Of a stretch of 64,000 bases of DNA, positions 8,526 through 16,533 are shown piece by piece. Source of the DNA: HLUCCA09 sp039822045 (GTDB lineage Bacteria; Pseudomonadota; Alphaproteobacteria; Rhodobacterales; Rhodobacteraceae); NCBI GenBank assembly GCA_039822045.1, contig JBCBMY010000001.1:186001-250000 (forward strand), given 5' to 3'. The translations under genes and the position numbers were made by a program. Under the pieces are notes generated by a model. The model was not told the DNA's origin. It made no database searches and saw only the letters and a list, made by a program, of their open reading frames with translations. Position 1 is the stretch's first letter; each line of letters begins with the position of its first letter.

Positions 8526-9188
8526 ATGGCAGAAGAGGCAGAGGCGCGCGACGCACCCATCCTGATCATGGGAGCGACATCGGGCATCGGGAAGTTTGCC
8601 GTAAAGGAGGCGCAGCGCAGGGGCCTGCCGGTGCGTGCCTTCGCCCGGGGTGCGGGTGCGCTGACGCCAGAGCCGGGGCTGGAGCCAATGGCGGGCGATG
8701 CGCGCAAGCCCGAGGATGTGGCGGCCGCGCTGGAGGGGGTGCGGGCCGTCATCTATGCCCTTGGCATCAAGGAGCGCCTTGCCATGCTCTGGGAGGAAGA
8801 GACGCTTTTTTCCGAGAGCACCAAGGTTCTGCTGGATGAGATGCCGCGTGCGGGTGTCCGGCGGCTGATCGTTGTTACCGGGTTTGGTGCGGGGCGGAGC
8901 CGGTCGGCGATGAGCGCGCTCGAGAGCCTTGGGCACAAGGCGATCCTGGGGCGACCCTATGCCGACAAGGACCGGCAGGAGGCGCTGATCGAACCGAGCG
9001 ATCTCGATTGGACGATCGCGCGCCCGGTGATCTTGACCAAGGGCGCGCGGACCGGGACGTTTCGGGTGCTGCGGGAGCCCAAGACCTGGCGGAACGGCCT
9101 GGTCTCGCGCGCCGACGTGGCGGTGTATCTCGTCGATGCGGTGGAGCAGGGGCTCGATATTCGGGGCGACGTGGTGGTGGCGCGGTAA
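8526..9188 (+). CDS. NAD(P)-binding Rossmann protein, atypical SDR
   Basis: A 220-aa protein with an N-terminal dinucleotide-binding loop GATSGIG at residues 16-22 and an overall NAD(P)H-binding/NmrA-type atypical short-chain dehydrogenase layout (GVRAVIYALG, RRLIVVTGFGAG, DWTIARPVILT). There is no YxxxK catalytic pair in the usual place, which fits the atypical group that senses or uses NAD(P) for unknown substrates. Start ATG 8526 follows a GGAGG a few bases upstream (in gcggaggcagacg). Transcribed in line with the transglycosylase and MsrB genes but with separate gaps of about 90-100 bases. Confidence 0.75.
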   Translation: MAEEAEARDAPILIMGATSGIGKFAVKEAQRRGLPVRAFARGAGALTPEPGLEPMAGDARKPEDVAAALEGVRAVIYALGIKERLAMLWEEETLFSESTKVLLDEMPRAGVRRLIVVTGFGAGRSRSAMSALESLGHKAILGRPYADKDRQEALIEPSDLDWTIARPVILTKGARTGTFRVLREPKTWRNGLVSRADVAVYLVDAVEQGLDIRGDVVVAR

Positions 9189-9288
9189 CGCGGGTCTCAA
9201 CTCCGTGTCACCGCAATGCCGGTTGGGCTTGCCCGAACGACGCGCGGGAGTCACCTTTAGGACGGTTTATCCACAAGGAAGAGTTCCG

Positions 9289-9825
9289 ATGACCAAGCAC
9301 GTCTTCAACCGCCGCGCTCTGTTTGGAGCCGGTGCATTGACCGCACTTGCGGGCCTTCTCCCTGCCTCCTGGACCCGCGCCGCGTCGGCCGGGACGGACG
9401 AGGAATACACCTATGAGGTCACGCGGTCGGACGCCGAGTGGCGCGAGATGCTCACGGAGGAGGAGTACCGTATCCTTCGCGAGGGCGGGACGGAGAAGCA
9501 GAAATCCAGCCCGCTCTGGAACGAAACGCGCGATGGCACCTATCACTGCAAAGGGTGCGATCTGACGCTTTATGACGGTGTCTGGAAAACGGTGCTCGAT
9601 AAGGGGTGGCTTTTCTTCTACGTACCGCGCAGCCAGGCGCTGATGATCTCGATGGATGGTCTCGGCTATCGCTATTCCGGCGACACGGACGTGGCGGCGG
9701 CGACGACGAACGAGGTGCATTGCCGCCGCTGCGGGAGCCATATCGGCCACGTGTTCAACGTGGACGGAACGCTTCTGCACTGCGTGAACGGCACGGCGAT
9801 GAATTTCGCGGCCGCAGAGACGTAA
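9289..9825 (+). CDS. Exported MsrB-like peptide-methionine (R)-S-oxide reductase
   Basis: A 178-aa protein with a twin-arginine type leader (FNRRALFGAG then a hydrophobic stretch to about residue 32), so probably Tat-exported. The MsrB core is clear. Zinc-site pairs are CKGC (87/90) and CRRC (145/148, followed by GSHIGHVF), and the expected catalytic Cys is C165 (HCVNGTAMNF). The segment that in standard MsrB reads like DSGTGWPSF is here LDKGWLFF: the Trp is kept and the surrounding residues differ. ATG 9289 has AAGGAAG upstream. A role in repairing oxidised periplasmic methionine is inferred; altered substrate preference is possible. Confidence 0.8.
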   Translation: MTKHVFNRRALFGAGALTALAGLLPASWTRAASAGTDEEYTYEVTRSDAEWREMLTEEEYRILREGGTEKQKSSPLWNETRDGTYHCKGCDLTLYDGVWKTVLDKGWLFFYVPRSQALMISMDGLGYRYSGDTDVAAATTNEVHCRRCGSHIGHVFNVDGTLLHCVNGTAMNFAAAET

Positions 9826-9830
9826 GGGCC

Positions 9831-9847
9831 CCCCCGACATACGGGGG
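9831..9847. terminator. Hairpin between convergent msrB-like and PepSY genes
   Basis: CCCCCG / CGGGGG stem with a 5-base loop, 6 bases after the MsrB-like stop and 38 bases before the end of the convergent PepSY gene. It is followed by AGCTCTT, so the T-run is weak. Confidence 0.35.
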
Positions 9848-9884
9848 AGCTCTTCATGGGTTCAAAGGGCCTCCGGCCCGGCCT

Positions 9885-11195
9885 TCAGGTTGGCTGGGTC
9901 GGGCGGAACCAGCCCAGCCTGCGGAAGACCAGCCAGTCGAGCAGGAGCGCCAGCGCGAGCGACGCCCCCATGAGCGGCAGGAGCACGGCGAGGACGAGCA
10001 CCAGGGCGATCATGCCCCAGCTGAGTGCGGCGTCCGGTGCCTCGGGCACGCCGAGGCGACCCTGCGGCCGGCGCATCCACCAGGCCACGAAGCCCGAGAC
10101 CGCGAGTGTGACGCCAAGGAGAGCGGCGACCGTGTTCTGCAGGACGTTGGCCCAGCCGTAGAGTTCGCCCTGGTGGAACGAGATGCCGAGGCTGACCGCC
10201 TTGGCAACGCCCGGATTGTCGGCGAAATCGACCCGTTTCAGCACCTCGCCGGAATACTGATCGACAATCAGCTCGGTCTGGTCGTAGCGGTTCTTGCTGG
10301 CCGAGCGGACCCAGAAGGCGCCGGCCTCGTCCTTGGGTGGGCGCATCTCGTAGGGCGCGACCAGCCCTTGGTCCTGAGCCACGTCGATCACGTCGGTGTA
10401 GGCGATGGTGGTGCCGTTATCCGTGGTGGAGCCTGGAACCTTGCCGCCGAAGCGGAGCGAGAGCGAGCTTTGGCCCGTCCGTTCCTGGATGGCACTCAGG
10501 CTGCCTCCCCAGACATCGGTCCAGGGCAGGCCGGAGACGAGGATGGGAACGACGAGGACCGTCGCGAGCATGCCGGTGAAGAGGTGGGTTTCGCGCCACC
10601 ACGACCGTCCTTTGCCAGAGGGCGGCGAGACGGCTTTCTTCAGCGTCCGCGATCCGCGCGGCCACCAGAGATAGACGCCGGTGATGAAGAGCACGATGGC
10701 CCAGTGCGCCGCAAGCTCGACGAACTTGGTGCCGACATCGCCCAGGAGAAGCTCGCCGTGGAACTTCTTGAGTATGTGCATCGGCATGGCGTCGCGTGCG
10801 ACAACGCCCAGTACGTCGCCGGTATAGGGGTTCACCCAGGCGTAGGAACGGGCCTTGTCGCCATCGTTGAACTCGATCCGGGTGGAGCGTGTGGGGTCGT
10901 CGTAGTCGGTGATCCCGCGCATCCGGGTGATGCCGGCCTCGGCCTCGACCGCGGCGACCTGGGCCTCGAGCGGCAGGCGCTCGGGCGCGGGCTCGACATA
11001 GAATTGCTCGGCATAGAGCCGGTTCTCGATTTGCGGTGCGTAGAGGTAGACGCCGCCGGTCAGCGACAGCATCGCCATGAAGGGCAGGACATAGAGGGCG
11101 GCGAAGAAGTGCCATTTCCAGACAAGGCGGTAGAAGGCACCTTGGGTTGTGCGCGCAGGCGTCGCCGGCTCCGGCGCAAATGTTGCGTCAGTCAT
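9885..11195 (-). CDS. PepSY-associated transmembrane protein
   Basis: A 436-aa inner-membrane protein of the PepSY_TM type: one TM helix near residues 25-48, a large loop with a PepSY-like segment (GITRMRGITDYDD, AYAWVNPYTGDVLGVV-type strand pattern), further helices around WAIVLFITGVYLWWPRG, the middle WRETHLFTGMLATVLVV helix, a second PepSY-like domain, and C-terminal helices. His residues at helix ends (KWHFF, KFHGELL, SFHQGELYG) are candidate haem or metal ligands. Relatives often sit beside siderophore receptors and are proposed ferric or cupric reductases; no receptor is in this window. A small secreted protein gene lies 38 bases upstream on the same strand. Confidence 0.85.
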   Translation of the reverse strand: MTDATFAPEPATPARTTQGAFYRLVWKWHFFAALYVLPFMAMLSLTGGVYLYAPQIENRLYAEQFYVEPAPERLPLEAQVAAVEAEAGITRMRGITDYDDPTRSTRIEFNDGDKARSYAWVNPYTGDVLGVVARDAMPMHILKKFHGELLLGDVGTKFVELAAHWAIVLFITGVYLWWPRGSRTLKKAVSPPSGKGRSWWRETHLFTGMLATVLVVPILVSGLPWTDVWGGSLSAIQERTGQSSLSLRFGGKVPGSTTDNGTTIAYTDVIDVAQDQGLVAPYEMRPPKDEAGAFWVRSASKNRYDQTELIVDQYSGEVLKRVDFADNPGVAKAVSLGISFHQGELYGWANVLQNTVAALLGVTLAVSGFVAWWMRRPQGRLGVPEAPDAALSWGMIALVLVLAVLLPLMGASLALALLLDWLVFRRLGWFRPTQPT

Positions 11196-11233
11196 TGGTC
11201 ATCCGATCTGTAGAAGTGGGGGGTCGCGTGGTG

Positions 11234-11656
11234 TCAGGCGCGCGCAAGTGGCGGCGCGCGACACGGGCGCAGATCGCAATAGAGCCGTGGGGAATTGAGA
11301 GGGGCGGCGAGGTTGCGCGGCCCGTTTGCGGGCGCAAGGGCAAGGGCGACCCAGATCGGAACCTTGGTCGATCCGAGCGCCGCCAGTTTGGTGCTGACGC
11401 AATCGGACGCGTCCTCGGCATCGGGGAGGTTCACGGGAGCGCCGCGCGCGTCGAGCGCGATGACGATCAGACGGTCGCCGGTGCAGACCACCGCCTGTGT
11501 GATGCCCGGGACAAGCTCGACCAGCACCATTCCGAGGCGGGGCAGCATCAGACCGGCCAGCAGCAGCGTGATGAGGGCCGACCGACAGAGCCAACGCACC
11601 GACCCACCCGCCAAGGGTAGGCCAGGCATCGCCATTGGTGCCGTTTTGCCCTGCAT
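11234..11656 (-). CDS. Small exported/membrane protein of unknown function (DUF2946-like)
   Basis: About 140 aa from ATG 11656; TTG 11680 and ATG 11635 are alternatives and no start has a strong ribosome site. It has a hydrophobic N-terminal segment (ALITLLLAGLMLPRLGMVLVEL), then VVCTGDRLIVIALDARG and a C-terminal CDLRPCRAPPLARA. Four Cys (CTGD, SDCVS, YCDL, PCRA) in the exported part could form disulfides or bind metal. The pattern resembles short DUF2946-type proteins that accompany PepSY or TonB metal-uptake genes, and it lies directly upstream of the PepSY gene. The family assignment is from memory and tentative. Confidence 0.55.
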   Translation of the reverse strand: MQGKTAPMAMPGLPLAGGSVRWLCRSALITLLLAGLMLPRLGMVLVELVPGITQAVVCTGDRLIVIALDARGAPVNLPDAEDASDCVSTKLAALGSTKVPIWVALALAPANGPRNLAAPLNSPRLYCDLRPCRAPPLARA

Positions 11657-11856
11657 TCGCCCGTGCGCTCCGCCTCGCAAGAACCAAGGAAATCATCGGC
11701 CACGATTGCGGCGATTCCGCGCCGGGACTGGGCGCCTTTCGGGCAAAACCCGGGCGCGGGCACGTCATTTCGAAAGCACCGCGGCGGCATATGGCCGGGG
11801 CCGGCCCGCCGGATCCGAAGATCGATGAGCCGCGCCGGGCTCGGGCGTACGTTTCG

Positions 11857-12672
11857 CTAGGCGGTGGCGTGAACGATATGGATGCGCGCCGGCACGCGCA
11901 CGGCGCCGTCTGTCAGCATGCCGGCGAACCCATCCACCAGACCGGAGCGGATGGCCTCTTTGTGCGCGTCGGTCAGAACGCCCTCCTCCTCGGCGTCCCG
12001 CATCCGGCGCGTTGCGGCGCCGATGGTGAGTTGGAGCGCGCTGACCTCGTCGGGGGTGCCGAGGGGCGTCAGGAGCATGTCTTCGGTGGCGATCTCGGCG
12101 GACCAGCCGGCGGCAGAGAGGATCCTGTCGATCTTTGCGGGGTCGGCCAGGGCCATCGGGCCGGGGGCATCGGGATCGAAGGGCGCGCCCTTCCCGAGGA
12201 CGCCGGCCGCAATGCGGGCGGGCATGGAGAACCACGGGTTAGCGTCGGGAGGGCCCCAGCAGGCGAAGGTGAGCGCAGTGCCGGGTTTGCACGCGGTGCG
12301 GATATTGGCGAAGGCTTGCACCGGGTCGGCGAAGAACATGACGCCCAAGAGCGAGATGGCAGCGTCGAAGCCGGCCGGAGGAAAGGGGTAGGCGGCGGCA
12401 TCGCCGATGAGCACGTCGACGTTGCCGGGCACGCGCGCCCGGGCGCGCTCGGCGAAGGGTGGCGCGATCTCGATCCCGGTCACGCGGCCGGTCGGGCCGA
12501 CGGCCCGGCTTGCGTCGAGGAGCGAGATTCCGGCGCCGGGGCCGATGTCGAGGACGTGTTGTCCTGGAGCCAGGGCGGCGCGGCGCATGAGGGCGTCGCG
12601 GAGCGGGGCATGGGCCGCATCGGTTTCCGCCTCGACCCGCAGCCACGGGGCCGCCATCGCGTTCCAGTCCAT
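11857..12672 (-). CDS. Class I SAM-dependent methyltransferase
   Basis: A 271-aa cytoplasmic enzyme. SAM-binding motif I is VLDIGPGAGISLL near residue 40. Motif II/III elements are GRVTGIEIAPPF and VDVLIGDAAAYPFPP, followed by FDAAISLLGVMFFADP, the typical post-motif strand of UbiE/COQ5-like and Methyltransf_11/25 proteins. The C-terminal third carries no recognised substrate domain, so the substrate is unknown. ATG 12672 opens MDWNAMAAPW. The gene stands alone, with about 200 bases on its 3' side that show no gene. Confidence 0.8.
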   Translation of the reverse strand: MDWNAMAAPWLRVEAETDAAHAPLRDALMRRAALAPGQHVLDIGPGAGISLLDASRAVGPTGRVTGIEIAPPFAERARARVPGNVDVLIGDAAAYPFPPAGFDAAISLLGVMFFADPVQAFANIRTACKPGTALTFACWGPPDANPWFSMPARIAAGVLGKGAPFDPDAPGPMALADPAKIDRILSAAGWSAEIATEDMLLTPLGTPDEVSALQLTIGAATRRMRDAEEEGVLTDAHKEAIRSGLVDGFAGMLTDGAVRVPARIHIVHATA

Positions 12673-12807
12673 GTGCCCGACGCCCCCTTCGGTTTCGGTG
12701 CGGGCAGCCTAGGGGCCAGCGCCCGCATCCGCCAGCGGATTGCGCGCGACGCGAACGGGGCCAGTGGCGCGCGCTCCGCGAGGCGAGCCCGTTGGAGACG
12801 GAAGCGC

Positions 12808-14892
12808 TTACTCCGCTGCGATCTTGATCACGGGCTCCATGCGGTCGAGCTCGTCTTTGGAGAGGTGGCACTTGATCTGGTGGCCGGTGGCGAGGGTGAC
12901 CATCGGCGGGATCTCGGAGTCACAGAGCCCGCCGGGGACCTTGGATTTCCAGCGGCAGCGCGTCTGGAACGGGCAGCCCGAGGGCGGGTTCATGGCCGAG
13001 GGGATCTCGCCTTCGAGCACGATATGCTGCTTTTCAATGGAAGTGTCGGCGATGGGCACGGCCGAGAGAAGCGCCTCGGTATAGGGGTGGTAGGGGGGCG
13101 AGAAGACCTGTTCGGTGTCGCCGATCTCGACCACATGGCCCAGATACATGACCATCACGCGGTCGCTGAGATAGCGCACGATCGAGAGGTCGTGGCTGAT
13201 GAAGAGGAGCGTGGTTTTCTCTTTGCGCTGGATCTCCATCAGGAGGTCGGTCACCGCGGCCTGCACCGAGACGTCGAGGGCCGAGACGGGCTCGTCGGCC
13301 ACAACGACCTTGGCGCCGCCGGCAAAGGCGCGGGCGATGCCGACGCGTTGTTTCTGGCCGCCCGAGAGCTGGCGCGGCATCCGGTCGGCAAAGGCGCGGG
13401 GAAGCTTCACGAGATCCAGAAGCTCGAGCATGCGCTCGCGCCGTTCGGCGGTGTTCTTGCCGAACTTGAAGATCTCGAGGGCGCGGATGATCTGGCTGCC
13501 CACCGACATCGACGGATTGAGAGTGTCGAAGGGGTTCTGGAACACCATCTGGACCCTCGAAATTGTGCCGGTGTCACGCTCTTCGATGGGCACCTGTTCG
13601 ATCGATTTGTTTTCCAGGCTGATTGAGCCGTCGGTTGCGGTTTCGAGCCCCATCAGAACCTTGGCGAAGGTGGATTTGCCGCAGCCCGATTCCCCGACGA
13701 TTGCGAGGGTTTCTCCCTCGCGCGCCTCGAAGCTGATGGTCTCGTTGGCCTTGACGACCTTCTTCTCGCCGCCGCCGAAGAGGGCGTTGGCGGCGACCTC
13801 GTAATACTTCTTGAGGCCGTCGATCTTGAGGACCGGATCGCCGATCTTGCCGCTTTCCTGTCTCTGGGAGGCGGCGACGGGCGCGAGCCAATCGATCTCC
13901 TGGAACTTCAGGCATCGGGTGGCGTGGCGGTCGTCGCCAGCCACCTCGGACATCGGGATGTCCTGGGCGTTGCAGCGCCCGTCCTCGAAGTAGTCGCAGC
14001 GGGGGCCGAAATTGCAGCCCGGCGGGCGCTCGTGGGGCAGGGGGAAGTTGCCCGGGATTGCGCGCAGGGGGCGGGCATTCTTGTCGGCGCCAGGCAGTGG
14101 GATCGAGCGGAAGAGCGCCTGGGTGTAGGGGTGTTGCATCTTGTCGAAGACGTCGGCGATGGAGCCCGTTTCCACCGCTTCGCCCGAATACATGACGCAG
14201 AGCCGGTCGCACGTTTCGAGGACGAGCCCGAGATTGTGCGAGATGAAGAGCATCGAGGTGCCGTACTTCTTGCCGAGATCTTTCACGAGTTCGACCACGG
14301 CGGCTTCGACCGTGACGTCGAGCGCGGTGGTGGGCTCGTCGAGGATCAGGAGCGAGGGCTTGGACATCAGCGCCATGGCAATGACGATCCGCTGTTGCTG
14401 GCCGCCGGAAAGCTGGTGGGGGAAGCTTTTGAGCATGCGCTCGGGGTCGGGCAGGCGGACGTCGGTGACCACTTCGAGAGCGCGCTGGTACGCCTCTTTC
14501 TCAGCCACGCCCTCATGGATCATCGGCACTTCCATCAGCTGCTTGCCGATCTTCATCGCCGGATTCAGCGAGGCCATGGGCTCTTGATAGATCATGGCGA
14601 TCTCGGAGCCGCGGATGTCACGCAGTTCCTCGGGGCTCATCGCGCCGAGATCGCGGCCCTTGAACTTGATCGAGCCGCCGACGATGCGGCCGTTGACGCC
14701 AAGGTCCTGCATGACGCCAAGCGCAACAGTGGACTTGCCGCAGCCCGACTCGCCCACGAGGCCCATCGCCTCGCCTGGTTGGACAGTGCAGGAGAAGTCC
14801 ATGACGGCTGGGATTTCGCGCAGACGGGTGAAGAACGAGATCGAGAGCTTGTCGATCTCGAGGATCGGGCCGTCGTAGTCCCATTTGGCCAT
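12808..14892 (-). CDS. Peptide/oligopeptide-type ABC transporter, fused double ATPase
   Basis: A 694-aa fusion of two ABC ATPases, equivalent to DppD-DppF in one chain. Domain 1 has Walker A GESGCGKST at 47-55, signature LSGGQQQR at 161-168, and Walker B LLILDEP at 181-187. Domain 2 has Walker A at 400-408, signature LSGGQKQR at 509-516, and Walker B VVVADEP at 529-535. Each half ends with the oligopeptide-type C-terminal extension containing Cys-rich PPGCNFGPRC (about 290-300) and PSGCPFQTRC, typical [4Fe-4S] or structural motifs of this family. ATG 14892 has AAGGAG upstream. It is the last gene of the importer operon, 113 bases after the permease, with a hairpin in between. Confidence 0.92.
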   Translation of the reverse strand: MAKWDYDGPILEIDKLSISFFTRLREIPAVMDFSCTVQPGEAMGLVGESGCGKSTVALGVMQDLGVNGRIVGGSIKFKGRDLGAMSPEELRDIRGSEIAMIYQEPMASLNPAMKIGKQLMEVPMIHEGVAEKEAYQRALEVVTDVRLPDPERMLKSFPHQLSGGQQQRIVIAMALMSKPSLLILDEPTTALDVTVEAAVVELVKDLGKKYGTSMLFISHNLGLVLETCDRLCVMYSGEAVETGSIADVFDKMQHPYTQALFRSIPLPGADKNARPLRAIPGNFPLPHERPPGCNFGPRCDYFEDGRCNAQDIPMSEVAGDDRHATRCLKFQEIDWLAPVAASQRQESGKIGDPVLKIDGLKKYYEVAANALFGGGEKKVVKANETISFEAREGETLAIVGESGCGKSTFAKVLMGLETATDGSISLENKSIEQVPIEERDTGTISRVQMVFQNPFDTLNPSMSVGSQIIRALEIFKFGKNTAERRERMLELLDLVKLPRAFADRMPRQLSGGQKQRVGIARAFAGGAKVVVADEPVSALDVSVQAAVTDLLMEIQRKEKTTLLFISHDLSIVRYLSDRVMVMYLGHVVEIGDTEQVFSPPYHPYTEALLSAVPIADTSIEKQHIVLEGEIPSAMNPPSGCPFQTRCRWKSKVPGGLCDSEIPPMVTLATGHQIKCHLSKDELDRMEPVIKIAAE

Positions 14893-14937
14893 GGCGGGCG
14901 CTCCTTCGCGGGCGGTGGCTTTTGTTCGGATGGCGGA

Positions 14938-14956
14938 CCGGGGGCGCTGCCCCCGG
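14938..14956. repeat. Perfect GC hairpin, Rhodobacterales-type dispersed element
   Basis: A perfect 8-bp inverted repeat CCGGGGGC / GCCCCCGG around a 3-base loop (GCT), followed by ACCCCCGGAGTAGTT. This form is familiar from many Rhodobacterales intergenic regions (GGGGGC...GCCCCCGGACCCCCGGAGT). Here it sits between the second permease gene and the ATPase gene of the importer operon, where it may stabilise or partly terminate the message. The dispersed nature is from general knowledge, not shown by this window. Confidence 0.6.
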
Positions 14957-15005
14957 ACCCCCGGAGTAGTTCGGTCAAGATGATGGGGCGGACGGGCCCC
15001 GATCG

Positions 15006-16190
15006 TTAGTCGCGCAGAGACTCCTCGCGGAGGCCATCGGCCAGGAGGTTGAGGCCGAGGACGAGGGTCATGAGGGCCACGGCGGGGACGATGGCCGGGT
15101 GGGGGTAGATCGAGAGGAGCCGGCGGCCATCGTTGATGGTGGTGCCCCAGTCGGGGCTCTCGGGCGGCAGGCCGAGGCCGAAGAAACCCAAAGTGCCGAG
15201 GAGGATCGTCGTGTAGCCGATGCGGAGGCAGAAATCGACGATGAGGGGGCCGCGGGCATTGGGCAGGATCTCCCACAGCATCGTGTACCAGGGACCTTCG
15301 CCGCGGGTTTGGGCGGCGGCCACATAGTCGCGCGTTTTCACGTCCATCGCGATGCCGCGCACGATCCTGAAGACGGTGGGCGAGTTCACGAACACGACCG
15401 AGACGAAGACGATCAGGATGCCGCCTGGAATGTCGAAGAGATCGAGGGCGTCCGGCCAGAAGTTAATCGGCGTCCGGTCCTGGCTGATCAGCGACAAGTA
15501 AAGAAGGCCGCCGACGACGCCTGTCGTGATCAGGTAGATCTTCTGCTTGTCAGGCTGGGTGTGGAAGCGCGAGTTGAAGAGCACGCCCAGGAACACCAGC
15601 GGGAAGATGAAGAGCACCATGGCCATGAAACTCGGCAGACCGGTCTGCACGATCTCAGGCGTCACCAGCAGGTAGAAGAGCAGGATGACCGGGAAGGCGA
15701 GGATGAGGTTGGCGAGAAACGACAGGAAGGTGTCGAGCCGCCCGCCGTAATACGCCGCCGGCAGACCGAGCGTGATGCCGACCATGAAGGCGAAGAGCGT
15801 GGCCAGCGGCGCGATCTGCATCACGACCGTGGAGCCCGAGACCATCCGGCTGAACACATCCCGCGCGAGGTTGTCGCCCCCGAGGAGGTAGTAGGCGCCG
15901 CCCTCTGTCCCGTCGGGGACGGGCGTTCCGGGTAGCTTGTTCTTCATGCCCGAGACCTGGCTCAGCGGGTCATGGGTGATGATCATGTCCGCGAAGATCG
16001 CGGTGAAGATCCAGAACAGCACGAGCGCGAAGCCGATCATGCCGATCGTGGAGTCAAAGAGCTGACCGTAGAGACCGAGCTTGCGCTTGTAGAAGATCGA
16101 CAGTGCGAAGACGACGACCATGCCAATCCAGACGGGCGTGAACTGGGCGAAGATTTGGGCGAGGATTGCGCCCCAGCCGAGCGGGTCCAT
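15006..16190 (-). CDS. ABC transporter permease (DppC-like)
   Basis: A 394-aa inner-membrane permease with the binding-protein-dependent transport fold in its C-terminal half, including the EAA-type loop DYVAAAQTRGEGPWYTMLWE...ILPNARGP. It is longer than typical DppC (about 300 aa): extra hydrophobic segments near the N-terminus (VWIGMVVVFALSIFY) and in the middle (FMAMVLFIFPLVFLGVL, IYLITTGVVGGLLYLSLI) are inserted. The sequence GGDNLARDVFSRMVSG is the conserved start of the transport domain. ATG 16190 shares one base with the stop of the preceding 110-aa gene (TGATG) and has GGAG 7 bases upstream. Confidence 0.9.
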   Translation of the reverse strand: MDPLGWGAILAQIFAQFTPVWIGMVVVFALSIFYKRKLGLYGQLFDSTIGMIGFALVLFWIFTAIFADMIITHDPLSQVSGMKNKLPGTPVPDGTEGGAYYLLGGDNLARDVFSRMVSGSTVVMQIAPLATLFAFMVGITLGLPAAYYGGRLDTFLSFLANLILAFPVILLFYLLVTPEIVQTGLPSFMAMVLFIFPLVFLGVLFNSRFHTQPDKQKIYLITTGVVGGLLYLSLISQDRTPINFWPDALDLFDIPGGILIVFVSVVFVNSPTVFRIVRGIAMDVKTRDYVAAAQTRGEGPWYTMLWEILPNARGPLIVDFCLRIGYTTILLGTLGFFGLGLPPESPDWGTTINDGRRLLSIYPHPAIVPAVALMTLVLGLNLLADGLREESLRD

Positions 16191-16522
16191 CACAGGTCTC
16201 CAATTATCTGGGGGGCAGCGTCGCAGCGCACGAGCGTCGGCCGGAGTTTCATCGTTTTGAAGCCGATGACGCAGGTCACCGATGTGCCGTGGCTCGAGCT
16301 GTATGTGCAGCCATATCCGTGGCGTGCCTCTTCGCGATCGCGGGCCTCGAGGGCGCCTTTGCCGCAGAAGCCCGCGCCGGTCCCGTCCATAATGCCGAAC
16401 GCGCGTTCATGGGCCTCTTTGGAAGCCTTCAAGGCAGAGGTGCGGCGCTCGGTCTCTAGAAGACGGTGCATATTGAAGCCGGCGAGGCCGATGGGCAGGA
16501 GAAGAGTGACGAGCAATGCCAT
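16190..16522 (-). CDS. Small Cys-containing membrane protein in ABC operon, 110 aa
   Basis: From ATG 16522: an N-terminal hydrophobic helix (MALLVTLLLPIGLAGFNMH), a charged helix (LETERRTSALKASKEAHERAFG), and a tail with four Cys at about GFCGK, YGCTY, VTCVIG and VRCDA. It lies 11 bases after the first permease gene with GAGGA upstream, and its stop overlaps the start of the second permease (TGATG), so it is translationally locked into the importer operon. The helix plus Cys-bearing tail suggests an inner-membrane protein with an exported, possibly disulfide-bonded domain. I recognise no family. It may be an accessory or assembly subunit of the transporter. Confidence 0.7.
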   Translation of the reverse strand: MALLVTLLLPIGLAGFNMHRLLETERRTSALKASKEAHERAFGIMDGTGAGFCGKGALEARDREEARHGYGCTYSSSHGTSVTCVIGFKTMKLRPTLVRCDAAPQIIGDL

Positions 16523-16533
16523 CCGTCCAATCC

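Noticed and set aside
9606..11213. Rightward open frame spanning the msrB end and the PepSY gene
   Set aside because: Overlaps two well-supported genes and has a charged low-complexity product without domains.
11635..13626. Rightward open frame of over 600 codons
   Set aside because: It runs antisense across the methyltransferase and ABC ATPase genes, and its product shows no recognisable family.
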